A stretch of DNA of 64,000 nt from Bacteroides salyersiae WAL 10018 = DSM 18765 = JCM 12988. GTDB lineage: Bacteria > Bacteroidota > Bacteroidia > Bacteroidales > Bacteroidaceae. Made by a program: the position numbers and the translations under genes. Under the pieces are notes generated by a model that was not told the DNA's origin, did not search any database, and worked only from the letters and a program-made list of their open reading frames with translations. Of this stretch, positions 1 to 8,037 are shown in pieces; position 1 is the first letter of the stretch, and each line of letters begins with the position of its first letter. The stretch lies in NCBI RefSeq assembly GCF_000381365.1, contig NZ_KB905467.1, positions 675,604 through 739,603 of the forward strand, given 5' to 3'.

Positions 1-62
1 AGGTACGGCTCATTTTTGAATATTTGGGAGAACCTTGAAACCGGCCGGCAGACCATGAATAA

Positions 63-115
63 GATTATATGTAATGCCCCGGCACATATATTCTGCCGGG
101 ACATTACATATAATC
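63..115. terminator. Long hairpin, probable terminator of the VirE-like gene
   Basis: Bases 63-76 pair perfectly with 102-115, and after one mismatch 78-84 pair with 94-100, leaving a 9-base loop. The stem lies just beyond the stop codon of the minus-strand VirE-like gene. There is no strong T run, so termination is inferred from shape and position. Confidence 0.6.
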
Positions 116-122
116 GGAAAGC

Positions 123-2318
123 TTAAAAGGGTAATTCTTCCTGTGTCTCCTTTGGGCCTGTCGATAGGGTATTCTTGTAGTTCCTGTCCACTTCATCAAA
201 AGAGTACTGCACCACCTCGTATTCGTAAATCTTGTTTTCGCTGATTCTCTTCCGGAAGTTATCCCTTTCCAGTATTTGCACCAAGCTTTTCTGGTTCCGG
301 TCGTTCATCTGTATTTTTCCGTTCATGCTGATAAGTACCAGTATCGCCGATACGGGCATCCATTTCACGTCCAGATCGTCCGCTTTCGGTTTGCGGAAAT
401 AGACATAGAGCAATTCCTCCTCTATGCTGGCTAAGCTGTATTCCCGGTTCACTTCATTCAATGTGGCTATCTCTTCGTTTTCATACCAGTAATGAAATCC
501 GTTTTTCCAGAGGTAGAGTGCCTGAGAGTAGATTCCGGCATGGTTCACGGGCGCATGATAGTCGATTTCCTCCACGGTGACGGTAGGGTAACGCCTGAAA
601 GCCCCTGCCGGATCTTTCAGGAAACGCGGTTCGTTGGTGCTGGCAATGAACGAGCAATGGCGTATGTAAGAGTTGGCATCCGTGTCGAAAGGCCGCCGTT
701 CCGTCACTACGTCCTGTACGATAAGCCTTTTCAGTTCCGAAATGCTTCGGCCCGTCATGCCCTCGAATTCTTCCAGATTGATGAGCAGGCATTGGCTGAG
801 AAAAAGCATGTGGTCCTTGTTTTCCGGGTTGATCATCCCGTTGCGGTAATATTTAGACAGTTCCGGAGGGAGAAGATGACGTATCCAGGAACTTTTGCCC
901 TTTCCCTGCTCACCTTTCATGATGATGGCCAACTGGTTCTCTATCTTGTCATCCAGCGCGCAGGCCACCATGCCCACCAGCCACCGTTTCAGGCAGTCCT
1001 CCCAGAAAGGTTGGTTGGTCGTCTTTACCGTGGCTGCCAACAGCGCTATGTAATCCGTCTGCCCGTCATAGGGTTTCAGACCGTAAAAGTACGCTTCGAA
1101 AGGATTGAAGTTTTGTGCATATCGGGAGTCTATCAGGCTTTTTACGGTACTGGGGTGGCACGGTATTCCCGCCATTTGCAGGTCGTAGAACACGGTGTTG
1201 TAATCCTCCTTTTTCATGGAGCAGAATTCGTTTTTGCCGCCTTTATTCTTTTCTCTGAATTCCAGCCGCCCTTGTATCACGTTTCGTCTCACCTCGTATT
1301 GCTGCGTCATGAATTCGATGATACGCACCGCGACCGGCTTCTTCTTTTCTTCCTCCTGATGATCGGTGCGGGTGGTATAGTGGTAGGCGTTTCTTACGAT
1401 GCTTGCAGCGTCCAGATCGGGGGCGCCGAACTGCTTTTGCGCGAGGACTGCCGCTACTTCCTCCGGCAGGTTCTTCCGATAACATTTGTTGCCGAGAGTG
1501 AATATGAAATTATTCCTGTTGCCGGGTTGGTATTTTTCCTGTCTTTCCACGCTGCGCACGCAACTCTGGAATTCCATTTGTATCCACGGATCGATGTGGG
1601 TGTGGTCTATGCTTTCATCTCCGGGCATCTCCTCCTTCATGAGCTGGCGTACGGTCTTTTTCTTTCCTTTCGCTGGGGGCGGGAGGATGGTCAGTTGCGG
1701 TTGCCGCACTTGCCTGAGCGCCTCTTCGCAGATGTAAATGTCCGGATCGTAGGAGGTGAAAAACAATCTGCCGATGTCGCTGCCACTGGCATCCACCTCT
1801 ACGCTGCAAAGTGTCTCGTAATACTCCTTGGCATAGGCAAACATCTGTTTGTGGTAAGTTTCCAGTGCTTCGTAACTGATTTCACTGCGGCGCAGCAGTT
1901 CCATGCGCAGGCGACAGGAAAGTTCGTCCTGCATGTATACGCCCACTTTCAAACCGTTTCCCGATGGGCTGGTGAAGCAGAACAGCGTATTCGGACTGCC
2001 CGTGATCAGCTTTCTGCAATTTGTCATTTCCTCTTCCGACAACCCGTCCAGATCCATCATTTGCAGGTCGTTGTATGTATCTATCATTTCGGGCACCCTT
2101 CGCTCCTTGTAGGTGGCGGAGAGCGTACTGCCTTTCAACTGTTTCTTCACCAGTGCCGCTTCCTCTTTTTTTCCGTCGCGTACCAGCGCCCGTATCTTTT
2201 CGATGATTCTGCCGTTGGTATAAGAGCCTATTTCCAGGAGTTTATCAGTGAGTTTACTTTTCCCCGTATGCTTGCTGAAGCCCTTAAAAGATGAGATCAG
2301 GATTTGAATTTCTTCCAT
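123..2318 (-). CDS. VirE-type P-loop NTPase (VirE N-terminal domain plus VapE-like helicase/primase domain)
   Basis: This 731-residue protein has a VirE_N/BT4734-like N-terminal half (about residues 45-210, with the SGSDIGRLFF stretch near 180) and a C-terminal virulence-associated-E P-loop domain with Walker A GEQGKGKS at 469-476. Such proteins are related to phage and mobile-element primase-helicases and often sit beside Bacteroides capsule loci. The cellular role is not established. It is transcribed away from the capsule operon, behind the small broken gene at 2430-2779. A long frame on the opposite strand (492-2294) is a shadow: this strand carries the recognisable domains. Confidence 0.88.
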   Translation of the reverse strand: MEEIQILISSFKGFSKHTGKSKLTDKLLEIGSYTNGRIIEKIRALVRDGKKEEAALVKKQLKGSTLSATYKERRVPEMIDTYNDLQMMDLDGLSEEEMTNCRKLITGSPNTLFCFTSPSGNGLKVGVYMQDELSCRLRMELLRRSEISYEALETYHKQMFAYAKEYYETLCSVEVDASGSDIGRLFFTSYDPDIYICEEALRQVRQPQLTILPPPAKGKKKTVRQLMKEEMPGDESIDHTHIDPWIQMEFQSCVRSVERQEKYQPGNRNNFIFTLGNKCYRKNLPEEVAAVLAQKQFGAPDLDAASIVRNAYHYTTRTDHQEEEKKKPVAVRIIEFMTQQYEVRRNVIQGRLEFREKNKGGKNEFCSMKKEDYNTVFYDLQMAGIPCHPSTVKSLIDSRYAQNFNPFEAYFYGLKPYDGQTDYIALLAATVKTTNQPFWEDCLKRWLVGMVACALDDKIENQLAIIMKGEQGKGKSSWIRHLLPPELSKYYRNGMINPENKDHMLFLSQCLLINLEEFEGMTGRSISELKRLIVQDVVTERRPFDTDANSYIRHCSFIASTNEPRFLKDPAGAFRRYPTVTVEEIDYHAPVNHAGIYSQALYLWKNGFHYWYENEEIATLNEVNREYSLASIEEELLYVYFRKPKADDLDVKWMPVSAILVLISMNGKIQMNDRNQKSLVQILERDNFRKRISENKIYEYEVVQYSFDEVDRNYKNTLSTGPKETQEELPF

Positions 2319-2429
2319 GTCTTTGCTTTGTTTTTATAGGTTTTAAAATATCCGGCAAAGGTAAGGCGGTTTTTTCGAATGCTAAATCGTGGTTTTTCAT
2401 CTCCGAAAAACCACGATTCACTTTTTAGG

Positions 2430-2779
2430 CTATTCCGGCTCATGATAGAAGTAAGTCTCTGATCTGATGCTCTCTAAGCTCATACTCTCTTCCGGATCGT
2501 TTTCGTATCTTATATCATAATACCGGAAGATAAAATCGGCCAGATGATTGATGTTGTTTTTCCCCGGAAGGGTGAGTTGACCTTTGTCCCAAAGGGATAC
2601 CAACAGCTCGATAAGTTCTTTGTGTGAGCCGGTTATGACACATCTTCCGGGTGGTTGTTCGAAGAGGTCGATGTGTTTTTGTAACTTCTGAGAGAACTTG
2701 CCGGCAGTGATTTTTATGCCTAAATCTTCACATTCGAATGTGATTGTACAATTAGTACTTTTTTTACTTCATTTTTCAT
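2430..2779 (-). pseudogene. Small unknown protein gene with its frame broken at a seven-base A run
   Basis: The minus strand reads ATG at 2779, codes MKNEVKK, and then hits a run of seven A (T7 on the plus strand, 2759-2765). In the starting frame it stops after 19 codons. Shifted by -1 it stays open for about 107 codons to TAG at 2430, giving a plausible acidic protein containing ITAGKFSQKLQKHIDLFEQP and ending HEPE. One extra A would restore a single frame. The zero-frame codons at the run form the A AAA AAA heptamer known as a -1 slippery site. The options are a decayed gene, a phase-variable homopolymer, a programmed frameshift, or a sequencing error. I do not recognise the family. Confidence 0.6.
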
Positions 2780-2801
2780 ATATGTTTATAATTAAAATTT
2801 T

Positions 2802-2834
2802 GCAAAGATAATATTTTGCGTGAAAAGAATGAAA
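2802..2834 (-). promoter_or_regulatory. Bacteroides-type promoter for the small minus-strand gene
   Basis: On the minus strand TATCTTTGC (2810-2802) matches the -7 consensus TAnnTTTG. TTTC at 2834-2831 is a one-mismatch -33 box, with a 20-nt spacer. The ATG at 2779 follows about 23 bases later. This supports a real gene at 2430-2779. Confidence 0.6.
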
Positions 2835-2971
2835 CTCTCGCGCAGGGGCGTACGCGCATATATAGTGATTTTGTTTGTGTGTATAGTAGGTAGGTGGTAC
2901 CACCACTTGTTAATACACAAACACATACGTTTTATAGAGTTTGATGAGAAAGTTTGAAAGGGATGGAGATA

Positions 2972-3007
2972 AAAAAGTGTTTCAAAAAACGTTCGTTTAA
3001 TGGCACA
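2972..3007 (+). repeat. Left arm of 36-bp perfect inverted repeat (recombination site)
   Basis: Bases 2972-3007 are the exact reverse complement of 3178-3213. The core contains AACGTTCGT, which resembles the sites used by the B. fragilis global invertase Mpi at capsule promoters (as I recall them). No invertase gene is in the window, so the recombinase would act in trans. Confidence 0.9.
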
Positions 3008-3148
3008 TATATTTTTACCTTTCCACAAAGAGCTAAAATCCGGCAAAAAACAAATGGATAAAAGCACTATTGGAAATTTGTAAAATCTTAATTATCAGCA
3101 TGAAAGATATTTGAAAAATAAAATAAATCAATTTATTTATAAAAATAT

Positions 3149-3179
3149 TTTGCCGTTTCATTTATACGTTTTACTTTTG
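3149..3179 (+). promoter_or_regulatory. Invertible capsule promoter, ON orientation
   Basis: TTTG at 3149-3152, a 19-base spacer and TACTTTTG at 3172-3179 match the Bacteroides -33/-7 consensus exactly. The promoter lies between the two 36-bp repeats, and its -7 box runs into the right arm. As sequenced it fires rightward toward upxY. Inversion of 2972-3213 would turn it toward the minus-strand genes and silence the capsule. Confidence 0.85.
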
Positions 3180-3213
3180 TGCCATTAAACGAACGTTTTT
3201 TGAAACACTTTTT
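3178..3213 (-). repeat. Right arm of 36-bp perfect inverted repeat (recombination site)
   Basis: Partner of 2972-3007; the arms enclose 170 bases. This arm keeps the same sequence next to the leader whichever way the segment lies, so the early leader RNA would start the same after each re-inversion. Confidence 0.9.
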
Positions 3214-3428
3214 ACTTATATATCGCTCGTTTATAGCTTGTTAAGTGCTGAACCCCTTGTGCTTTGTACAAAAATGGGATATCACTTATAAGTAAATACT
3301 TCAAAACGATCCTACTGCGATAGGGGATATTTTTGAAATAACATGGATGCTCTCATATTTATATTTGCATTACATCATTTGACCGGGAGGTATTTCAGTA
3401 CTCCGGTGTCCCCAAAGAATATCCTTTT
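3214..3428 (+). promoter_or_regulatory. Capsule operon 5' leader, likely site of UpxY antitermination
   Basis: About 215 untranslated bases separate the promoter segment from upxY. They include a short stem (CCTA...TAGG near 3311-3325) and no credible ORF. In B. fragilis, UpxY proteins prevent early termination in such leaders. That this leader holds the terminator and the UpxY recognition element is inferred from position; the element itself was not identified. Confidence 0.5.
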
Positions 3429-3968
3429 GTGAACGATTCAACAGATAACAACTATTGGTATGCTCTTCGCGTCACCTACAGTCGCGAGCTTGCCTTGAAA
3501 AATTTTTTAGACCGTGAAGGCATCGAGAATTTTATCCCGATGCGTTACGAATACATTGTGAAGGATGAGCGTCGTGTCCGCAAGTTGGTTCCTGCCGTCC
3601 ATAACCTTGTATTTGTCTGTTCTTCACGTGCCCGTATTGATGCCATTAAAGAATCCGTCGGTTTGTCTTCTCCCATCCGTTACATCATGGACCGGGAAAC
3701 CCGTCAACCGATCATCGTTCCGGATATTCAGATGCGTAGTTTTATGGCTGTTGCCGGCAATTGCGATCAGCAACTGGTTTATCTGGAGCCTTCAACGGTT
3801 TCTTTTCGTAAAGGTGAACGTGTCCGCGTCACCGGAGGAATTTTCGAAGGAGTGGAAGGGGAGTTTATCCGTGTGAAGAACGACCGCCGTGTAGTGGTTT
3901 CCATTCGTGGTGTAATGGCAGTAGCCACCACCTTTATCCACCCTTCGCTCATCGAACCTATATTGTAG
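3429..3968 (+). CDS. upxY: UpxY-family NusG-like transcription antiterminator
   Basis: The 179-residue protein begins with a NusG N-terminal (NGN) domain, starting WYALRVTYSRELALKNFL. A C-terminal KOW-like segment (FRKGERVRVTGGIFEGVEG, about 125-145) follows. UpxY proteins ride RNA polymerase and allow transcription through the leader of their own capsule operon. The start is GTG at 3429; no ATG in frame lies nearby upstream. It is the first gene behind the invertible promoter and is followed by upxZ, the standard order of Bacteroides capsule loci. Confidence 0.95.
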   Translation: MNDSTDNNYWYALRVTYSRELALKNFLDREGIENFIPMRYEYIVKDERRVRKLVPAVHNLVFVCSSRARIDAIKESVGLSSPIRYIMDRETRQPIIVPDIQMRSFMAVAGNCDQQLVYLEPSTVSFRKGERVRVTGGIFEGVEGEFIRVKNDRRVVVSIRGVMAVATTFIHPSLIEPIL

Positions 3969-4074
3969 TCTATACACCCTGCTTCCCATCATAATTGTCA
4001 ATTTGATATTGAACTGTTTTGTAAAGTAATATCAATCGTAAATCATACATTGTAAAATCGTAAATAAAATATAT

Positions 4075-4557
4075 ATGTTGAATTCTTTGGAATCTCAAAT
4101 ATCCGCTTTGTATGCTTCGGCGCACGAGCTGCTCTATTTGGGGGTTGACGGCAGTCCCATTTATAGTGATCATTTTAATCGTCTGAATCGTGAGGTTTTC
4201 CGTCAAGCCAATTCACTGTTCATCCGTCATGGCGTTACTTCCGAGGAGGAAGCCGCTCTTTGTCTGTCCCTGTTGATGGGGTATACCGCTACGATATATA
4301 ATAACGGGGATAAGGAAAATCGTATTCAGAGTATCCTGAACCGTTGTTGGGAGGTGTTGGATAAATTGCCACCCTCGCTTTTGAAAGCCCGTTTGCTGAC
4401 TTATTGTTACGGTGAAGTTTATGATGACAATTTAGCTCAGGACGCCCATACAATTATAAACAGTTGGTCGGGACGGGAACTGACAAAGGATGAATGCGAG
4501 GTGATCGATCTTCTGAAAACAATAGAAGATAACCCGTATCCGTGGAGTGAAGTATAA
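4075..4557 (+). CDS. upxZ: UpxZ-family inhibitor of non-cognate UpxY proteins
   Basis: The 160-residue mostly helical protein matches UpxZ in size, position directly after upxY, and sequence style (ELLYLGVDGSPIYSDHFNRL near the start; NPYPWSEV at the end). Known UpxZ proteins block antitermination by UpxY proteins of other capsule loci, so one capsule dominates per cell. This implies that the genome carries other capsule loci. It starts 106 bases after upxY ends, a gap with no other feature. Confidence 0.93.
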   Translation: MLNSLESQISALYASAHELLYLGVDGSPIYSDHFNRLNREVFRQANSLFIRHGVTSEEEAALCLSLLMGYTATIYNNGDKENRIQSILNRCWEVLDKLPPSLLKARLLTYCYGEVYDDNLAQDAHTIINSWSGRELTKDECEVIDLLKTIEDNPYPWSEV

Positions 4558-4598
4558 TAATTAGTAAAATAAAGGGATAATATTTATTAGTGTTTTCT

Positions 4599-5390
4599 AT
4601 GAACATAAAGATTCAGAATTGTGTTTTCTTGTGTCTGATAGCCTTTTTGGCATCCTGCTCAGCTCCGAAAGAGGTGCTTTATCTACAGGATATTGCTTCT
4701 ATAAAAGAAGAGAATATAGATAAGAATTATGAAGTGATTATCCATAAGGATGATTTGTTGGCCATCCTTGTGAACAGTAAGGATCCGGAATTGGCTTTGC
4801 CTTTCAATATGCCGGTAGTAACCTACCAGATTGGCGCCCAGACTACGGCTCAACAACGTTTGTTGGGATATCTTGTTGACCAGAACGGCGATATCGATTT
4901 CCCCATTTTAGGTAAAATTCATGTAGAAGGTTTGACCCGTATGCAGGTTACCGAGTTGATAAAACAAAAACTGATGAGTGAAGACTTGATAAAAGATCCG
5001 ATTGTCACCGTTCAGTTCCTGAACTTTAAAGTCTCCGTGATGGGTGAGGTGACCCGTCCGGGTACGTTCGATATTTCCGGTGACCGCATTACCCTGCTCG
5101 AAGCACTGAGTATGGCCGGTGACCTGACGATTTATGGCCGTCGTGACCGGGTCGCCGTGATTCGTGAAAAGGACGGCAAGCGTCGTATCCTCTATCATGA
5201 TTTGCGCTCTTCGGATATTTTCCAGTCGCCTTGCTATTATTTGCAACAGAACGATATTGTTTACGTAGAGCCTAATAAAGCTAAGACCGGTCAGAGCCGC
5301 ATCAACTCGAACAACTCGGTAGGAGTGTGGTTGTCCGCCGTTTCAGTGCTGGCCTCTATTACTTCTTTAATGGTAACCATGTTTAAATAA
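4599..5390 (+). CDS. Wza-like polysaccharide export lipoprotein
   Basis: The start chosen is ATG 4599 (a GTG at 4590 is in frame), giving a lipoprotein signal peptide with lipobox LASC followed by SAPKEVLYLQD. The mature protein has a polysaccharide-export domain (about 45-150) and an SLBB-type segment (VSVMGEVTRPGTFDISGDRI). A hydrophobic C-terminal stretch may cross the outer membrane. It would form the outer-membrane pore that exports capsule polymer, partnered with the Wzc-like protein encoded 23 bases downstream. Confidence 0.93.
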   Translation: MNIKIQNCVFLCLIAFLASCSAPKEVLYLQDIASIKEENIDKNYEVIIHKDDLLAILVNSKDPELALPFNMPVVTYQIGAQTTAQQRLLGYLVDQNGDIDFPILGKIHVEGLTRMQVTELIKQKLMSEDLIKDPIVTVQFLNFKVSVMGEVTRPGTFDISGDRITLLEALSMAGDLTIYGRRDRVAVIREKDGKRRILYHDLRSSDIFQSPCYYLQQNDIVYVEPNKAKTGQSRINSNNSVGVWLSAVSVLASITSLMVTMFK

Positions 5391-5413
5391 TCAATTTTGG
5401 AATAAAAACGATA

Positions 5414-7870
5414 ATGAGTATTGAGTCGCAAAATAGTGAACTCCGTGAAAAGGAGTCTGAAATAAGTATTGTTGATATTTTCCATCTTGTCATAGCCAAT
5501 TGGTATTGGTTCGTTCTGTCAATTTTAATTTGTGCAGGTATTGCTTTCTTTTATCTGAAATCATCCTCAAAGGTATATAGCCGGAAAGCCTCCGTATTGA
5601 TCCGTGATGATTCAAAGGGAGGCTCCATCAGTGAGTCCACCGCCTTTGCCGACATCTCCTTTTTAGGCGGTAAGCGCAATGTGGATAATGAGGTACTTGT
5701 TTTTCAATCCCGTCATCTGATGGAGAAAGTGGCCCGTCGTTTACATCTGGATATGAGTTATAAAGTGAAGAACGGCTTGCGCGAAGACGAGCTTTATACT
5801 CATTCTCCAATAACTGTTTTGTTTCCCGAATCGGAAGAACGGCAAGTCATAGAAATGACAGTGACTCCTGTGGATTCTGCCACGGTAAGGCTTTCAGATT
5901 TTAGTCTGAGTATAGCCGGTGAGGAAATCCGGTCTGCGGAAGTGGTTGATGCCCGTTTGAATGATACGATTTTGACCCCTGTCGGTACGATGGTGGTGAC
6001 TCCTACTTTATATTACACGGATACTTACTATGGTAAGCCAGTCTATATTACTAAGTCGAATATGGAAAAGGTGGTTGAGGGGTATTTAAGAAGGATTAAT
6101 ATATCTCTTGCCAGTAAAACAGCTACGATTATAAATTTGGTTCTGGATGATGTATCCACTGCCCGTGCGGAGGATATTTTGAATATGCTTATTGCCGTTT
6201 ATAATGAGGATGTGATCAATGACAAGAATCAGATTGCTGTTAATACCTCCAAATTCATTAATGATCGTTTGATCATTATTGAACGTGAACTGGGAAGTGT
6301 GGATGCTAATATTGAAAGCTTCAAACGAGAGAACCAATTGACGGATATTACTTCTGAAACAGGTATGTATCTTCAGAATACGAGCCGTTACAAGCAGGAG
6401 GGCCTCAGTTTGGAAAATCAATTGAGCATAGTAAAATATATTAAGGAATATCTGGTTGATCCTCAAAAAGGTTCTGATTTAATCCCTGCCAATACCGGTA
6501 TTTCAGATAATAGTGTTGAATCTCAGATAAAAGAGTACAATGACATGTTGCTGAAGCGTGATAAACTGGTAGCCGGTAGTAGCAATAAGAATCCTATTGT
6601 GATTGATTTAAACAATTCTTTAGGGGCTATGAAACAGACGATCATCCGTTCTGTGGATAACTTAATTGTAGGATTAAATATTCAGTTGAAGAATATTCGT
6701 GAACAGGAAGAGCAGACAACTAAACGTATTGAGGCTGTTCCTACACAACAGAAATATGTTCTCACCGTGGAACGTCAACAAAAGATCAAAGAGGAACTTT
6801 ATCTTTATTTGCTGAATAAACGTGAGGAGAATGCATTAACACAGGCTATTACTGAGAGTAATGCACGTATTATTGATCCTGCATCGGGTAGTAGTGTTCC
6901 TGTTGCTCCCAAATCGATGATGATTCTTTTGGCGGCTATTGTCTTGGGAGGTACTATTCCTATGGGTGTTCTGTGGCTATTGAATGTTACTGATACGAAA
7001 GTTCGTACCCGCAAGGAGTTGGATAATGTTTTGACGGTTCCTTTCTTAGGTGATATTCCTCGTCATGGTACCAGGAAGGGAGAAGATACTGATGCTATTG
7101 TCGTACATGAGAGTGGACGCGATTCTGTGTCTGAAGCTTTTCGTATTATCCGTACCAATATGGAGTTTATGCGTGTGAAATCAGACAACCTACAAGTAGT
7201 TATGTTTACTTCTGCTAATCCGGGCGCTGGTAAAACTTTTGTTTCAAGTAATCTGGCTATGAGTATTGCACAAACGAACAAGAAAGTTGTTTTGGTTGAT
7301 GTTGATATTCGCAAGGGTACATTGAGCGGTATTTTTTCAAATCCTTCGGGGCGTATGGGATTGACTCATTATTTATCCGGGCATACAGATAATCTGGATG
7401 ATATTATAGGAGTAAGCGAGGAATATGATAAACTGGATATTGTTTTTTCGGGTCCTGTACCTCCTAATCCTGCTGAACTTTTATTGAGTGAACGTTTTGA
7501 TTACTTTATATCGGAACTGCGTAAGCGATATGACTATATTATTGTTGACAATGTTCCTGCGGGTATGGTTGCTGATGCTTCCATTGTGAATCGTGTGGCC
7601 GATCTTACCATTTTTGTAGTTCGTTCGGGGGTAATGGATCGTCGTCAGTTGCCGGAACTTGAGAAAATGTATCGTGAAGAACAACTTCGTAATATGTCTG
7701 TAATCTTGAATGGTGTTTCTTCAGAACGTAGAGGCTATGGTTATGGCTACGGTTATGGCTATGGTTATGGTTATGGCTATGGCTATGGAAATGAGCATCA
7801 TAATAATAATGAGAAAGGAGTTATTAAACGAATAATAAATAGACTAACTGTTTTTTTTAGTCGAACTTAA
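5414..7870 (+). CDS. Wzc-like polysaccharide co-polymerase with tyrosine-kinase domain
   Basis: The 818-residue protein has a Wzz domain between two membrane segments (about 28-48 and 502-523), a long coiled periplasmic part, and a cytoplasmic BY-kinase/MinD-like domain. Visible motifs are Walker A SANPGAGKT near 600, Walker A' LVDVDIRKG, and VDNVPAG where many homologues read VDTPP. The tail is nine Gly-Tyr pairs, then NEHHNNN, unusually regular for the tyrosine cluster that is phosphorylated in this family. It should control capsule chain length and export with the Wza-like protein. Confidence 0.93.
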   Translation: MSIESQNSELREKESEISIVDIFHLVIANWYWFVLSILICAGIAFFYLKSSSKVYSRKASVLIRDDSKGGSISESTAFADISFLGGKRNVDNEVLVFQSRHLMEKVARRLHLDMSYKVKNGLREDELYTHSPITVLFPESEERQVIEMTVTPVDSATVRLSDFSLSIAGEEIRSAEVVDARLNDTILTPVGTMVVTPTLYYTDTYYGKPVYITKSNMEKVVEGYLRRINISLASKTATIINLVLDDVSTARAEDILNMLIAVYNEDVINDKNQIAVNTSKFINDRLIIIERELGSVDANIESFKRENQLTDITSETGMYLQNTSRYKQEGLSLENQLSIVKYIKEYLVDPQKGSDLIPANTGISDNSVESQIKEYNDMLLKRDKLVAGSSNKNPIVIDLNNSLGAMKQTIIRSVDNLIVGLNIQLKNIREQEEQTTKRIEAVPTQQKYVLTVERQQKIKEELYLYLLNKREENALTQAITESNARIIDPASGSSVPVAPKSMMILLAAIVLGGTIPMGVLWLLNVTDTKVRTRKELDNVLTVPFLGDIPRHGTRKGEDTDAIVVHESGRDSVSEAFRIIRTNMEFMRVKSDNLQVVMFTSANPGAGKTFVSSNLAMSIAQTNKKVVLVDVDIRKGTLSGIFSNPSGRMGLTHYLSGHTDNLDDIIGVSEEYDKLDIVFSGPVPPNPAELLLSERFDYFISELRKRYDYIIVDNVPAGMVADASIVNRVADLTIFVVRSGVMDRRQLPELEKMYREEQLRNMSVILNGVSSERRGYGYGYGYGYGYGYGYGYGNEHHNNNEKGVIKRIINRLTVFFSRT
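7733..7789 (+). repeat. In-frame Gly-Tyr hexanucleotide repeat in the Wzc-like tail
   Basis: Nine GGY-TAY units plus a final GGA encode (GY)9G. The units are nearly identical, so replication slippage could change the number of tyrosines in steps of six bases without losing frame. Confidence 0.95.
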
Positions 7871-8037
7871 TGTTATAATTGTTGTTTTCAACGTGTTCTT
7901 TGAGTTTATAAATATTTATTAATAGAATGTTATATAGCTTTAAATCAACTGTCTCTTGTGATTTTGATAAGTAATGATATTTGTGAAAAATGATTTTTTA
8001 GTGGATAAGGAGATACGTGGAATCAAATTTAGTCTAA

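Noticed and set aside
1..126. Open frame running in from the left edge on the plus strand to a TAA at 124
   Set aside because: Only 41 codons are visible, it passes through the strong hairpin at 63-115, and no family is recognised.
492..2294. A 600-codon open frame on the plus strand opposite the VirE-like gene
   Set aside because: It mirrors a gene with clear domains on the other strand, has no recognisable family and no promoter; it is a codon-bias shadow.
2792..3067. 91-codon minus-strand frame across the left inverted repeat
   Set aside because: It would be cut by promoter inversion, overlaps a promoter and has no protein-like composition.
7733..7789. Possible CRISPR-like short repeats
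   Set aside because: It is an in-frame Gly-Tyr codon repeat without spacers; no CRISPR array or cas gene was seen in the window.
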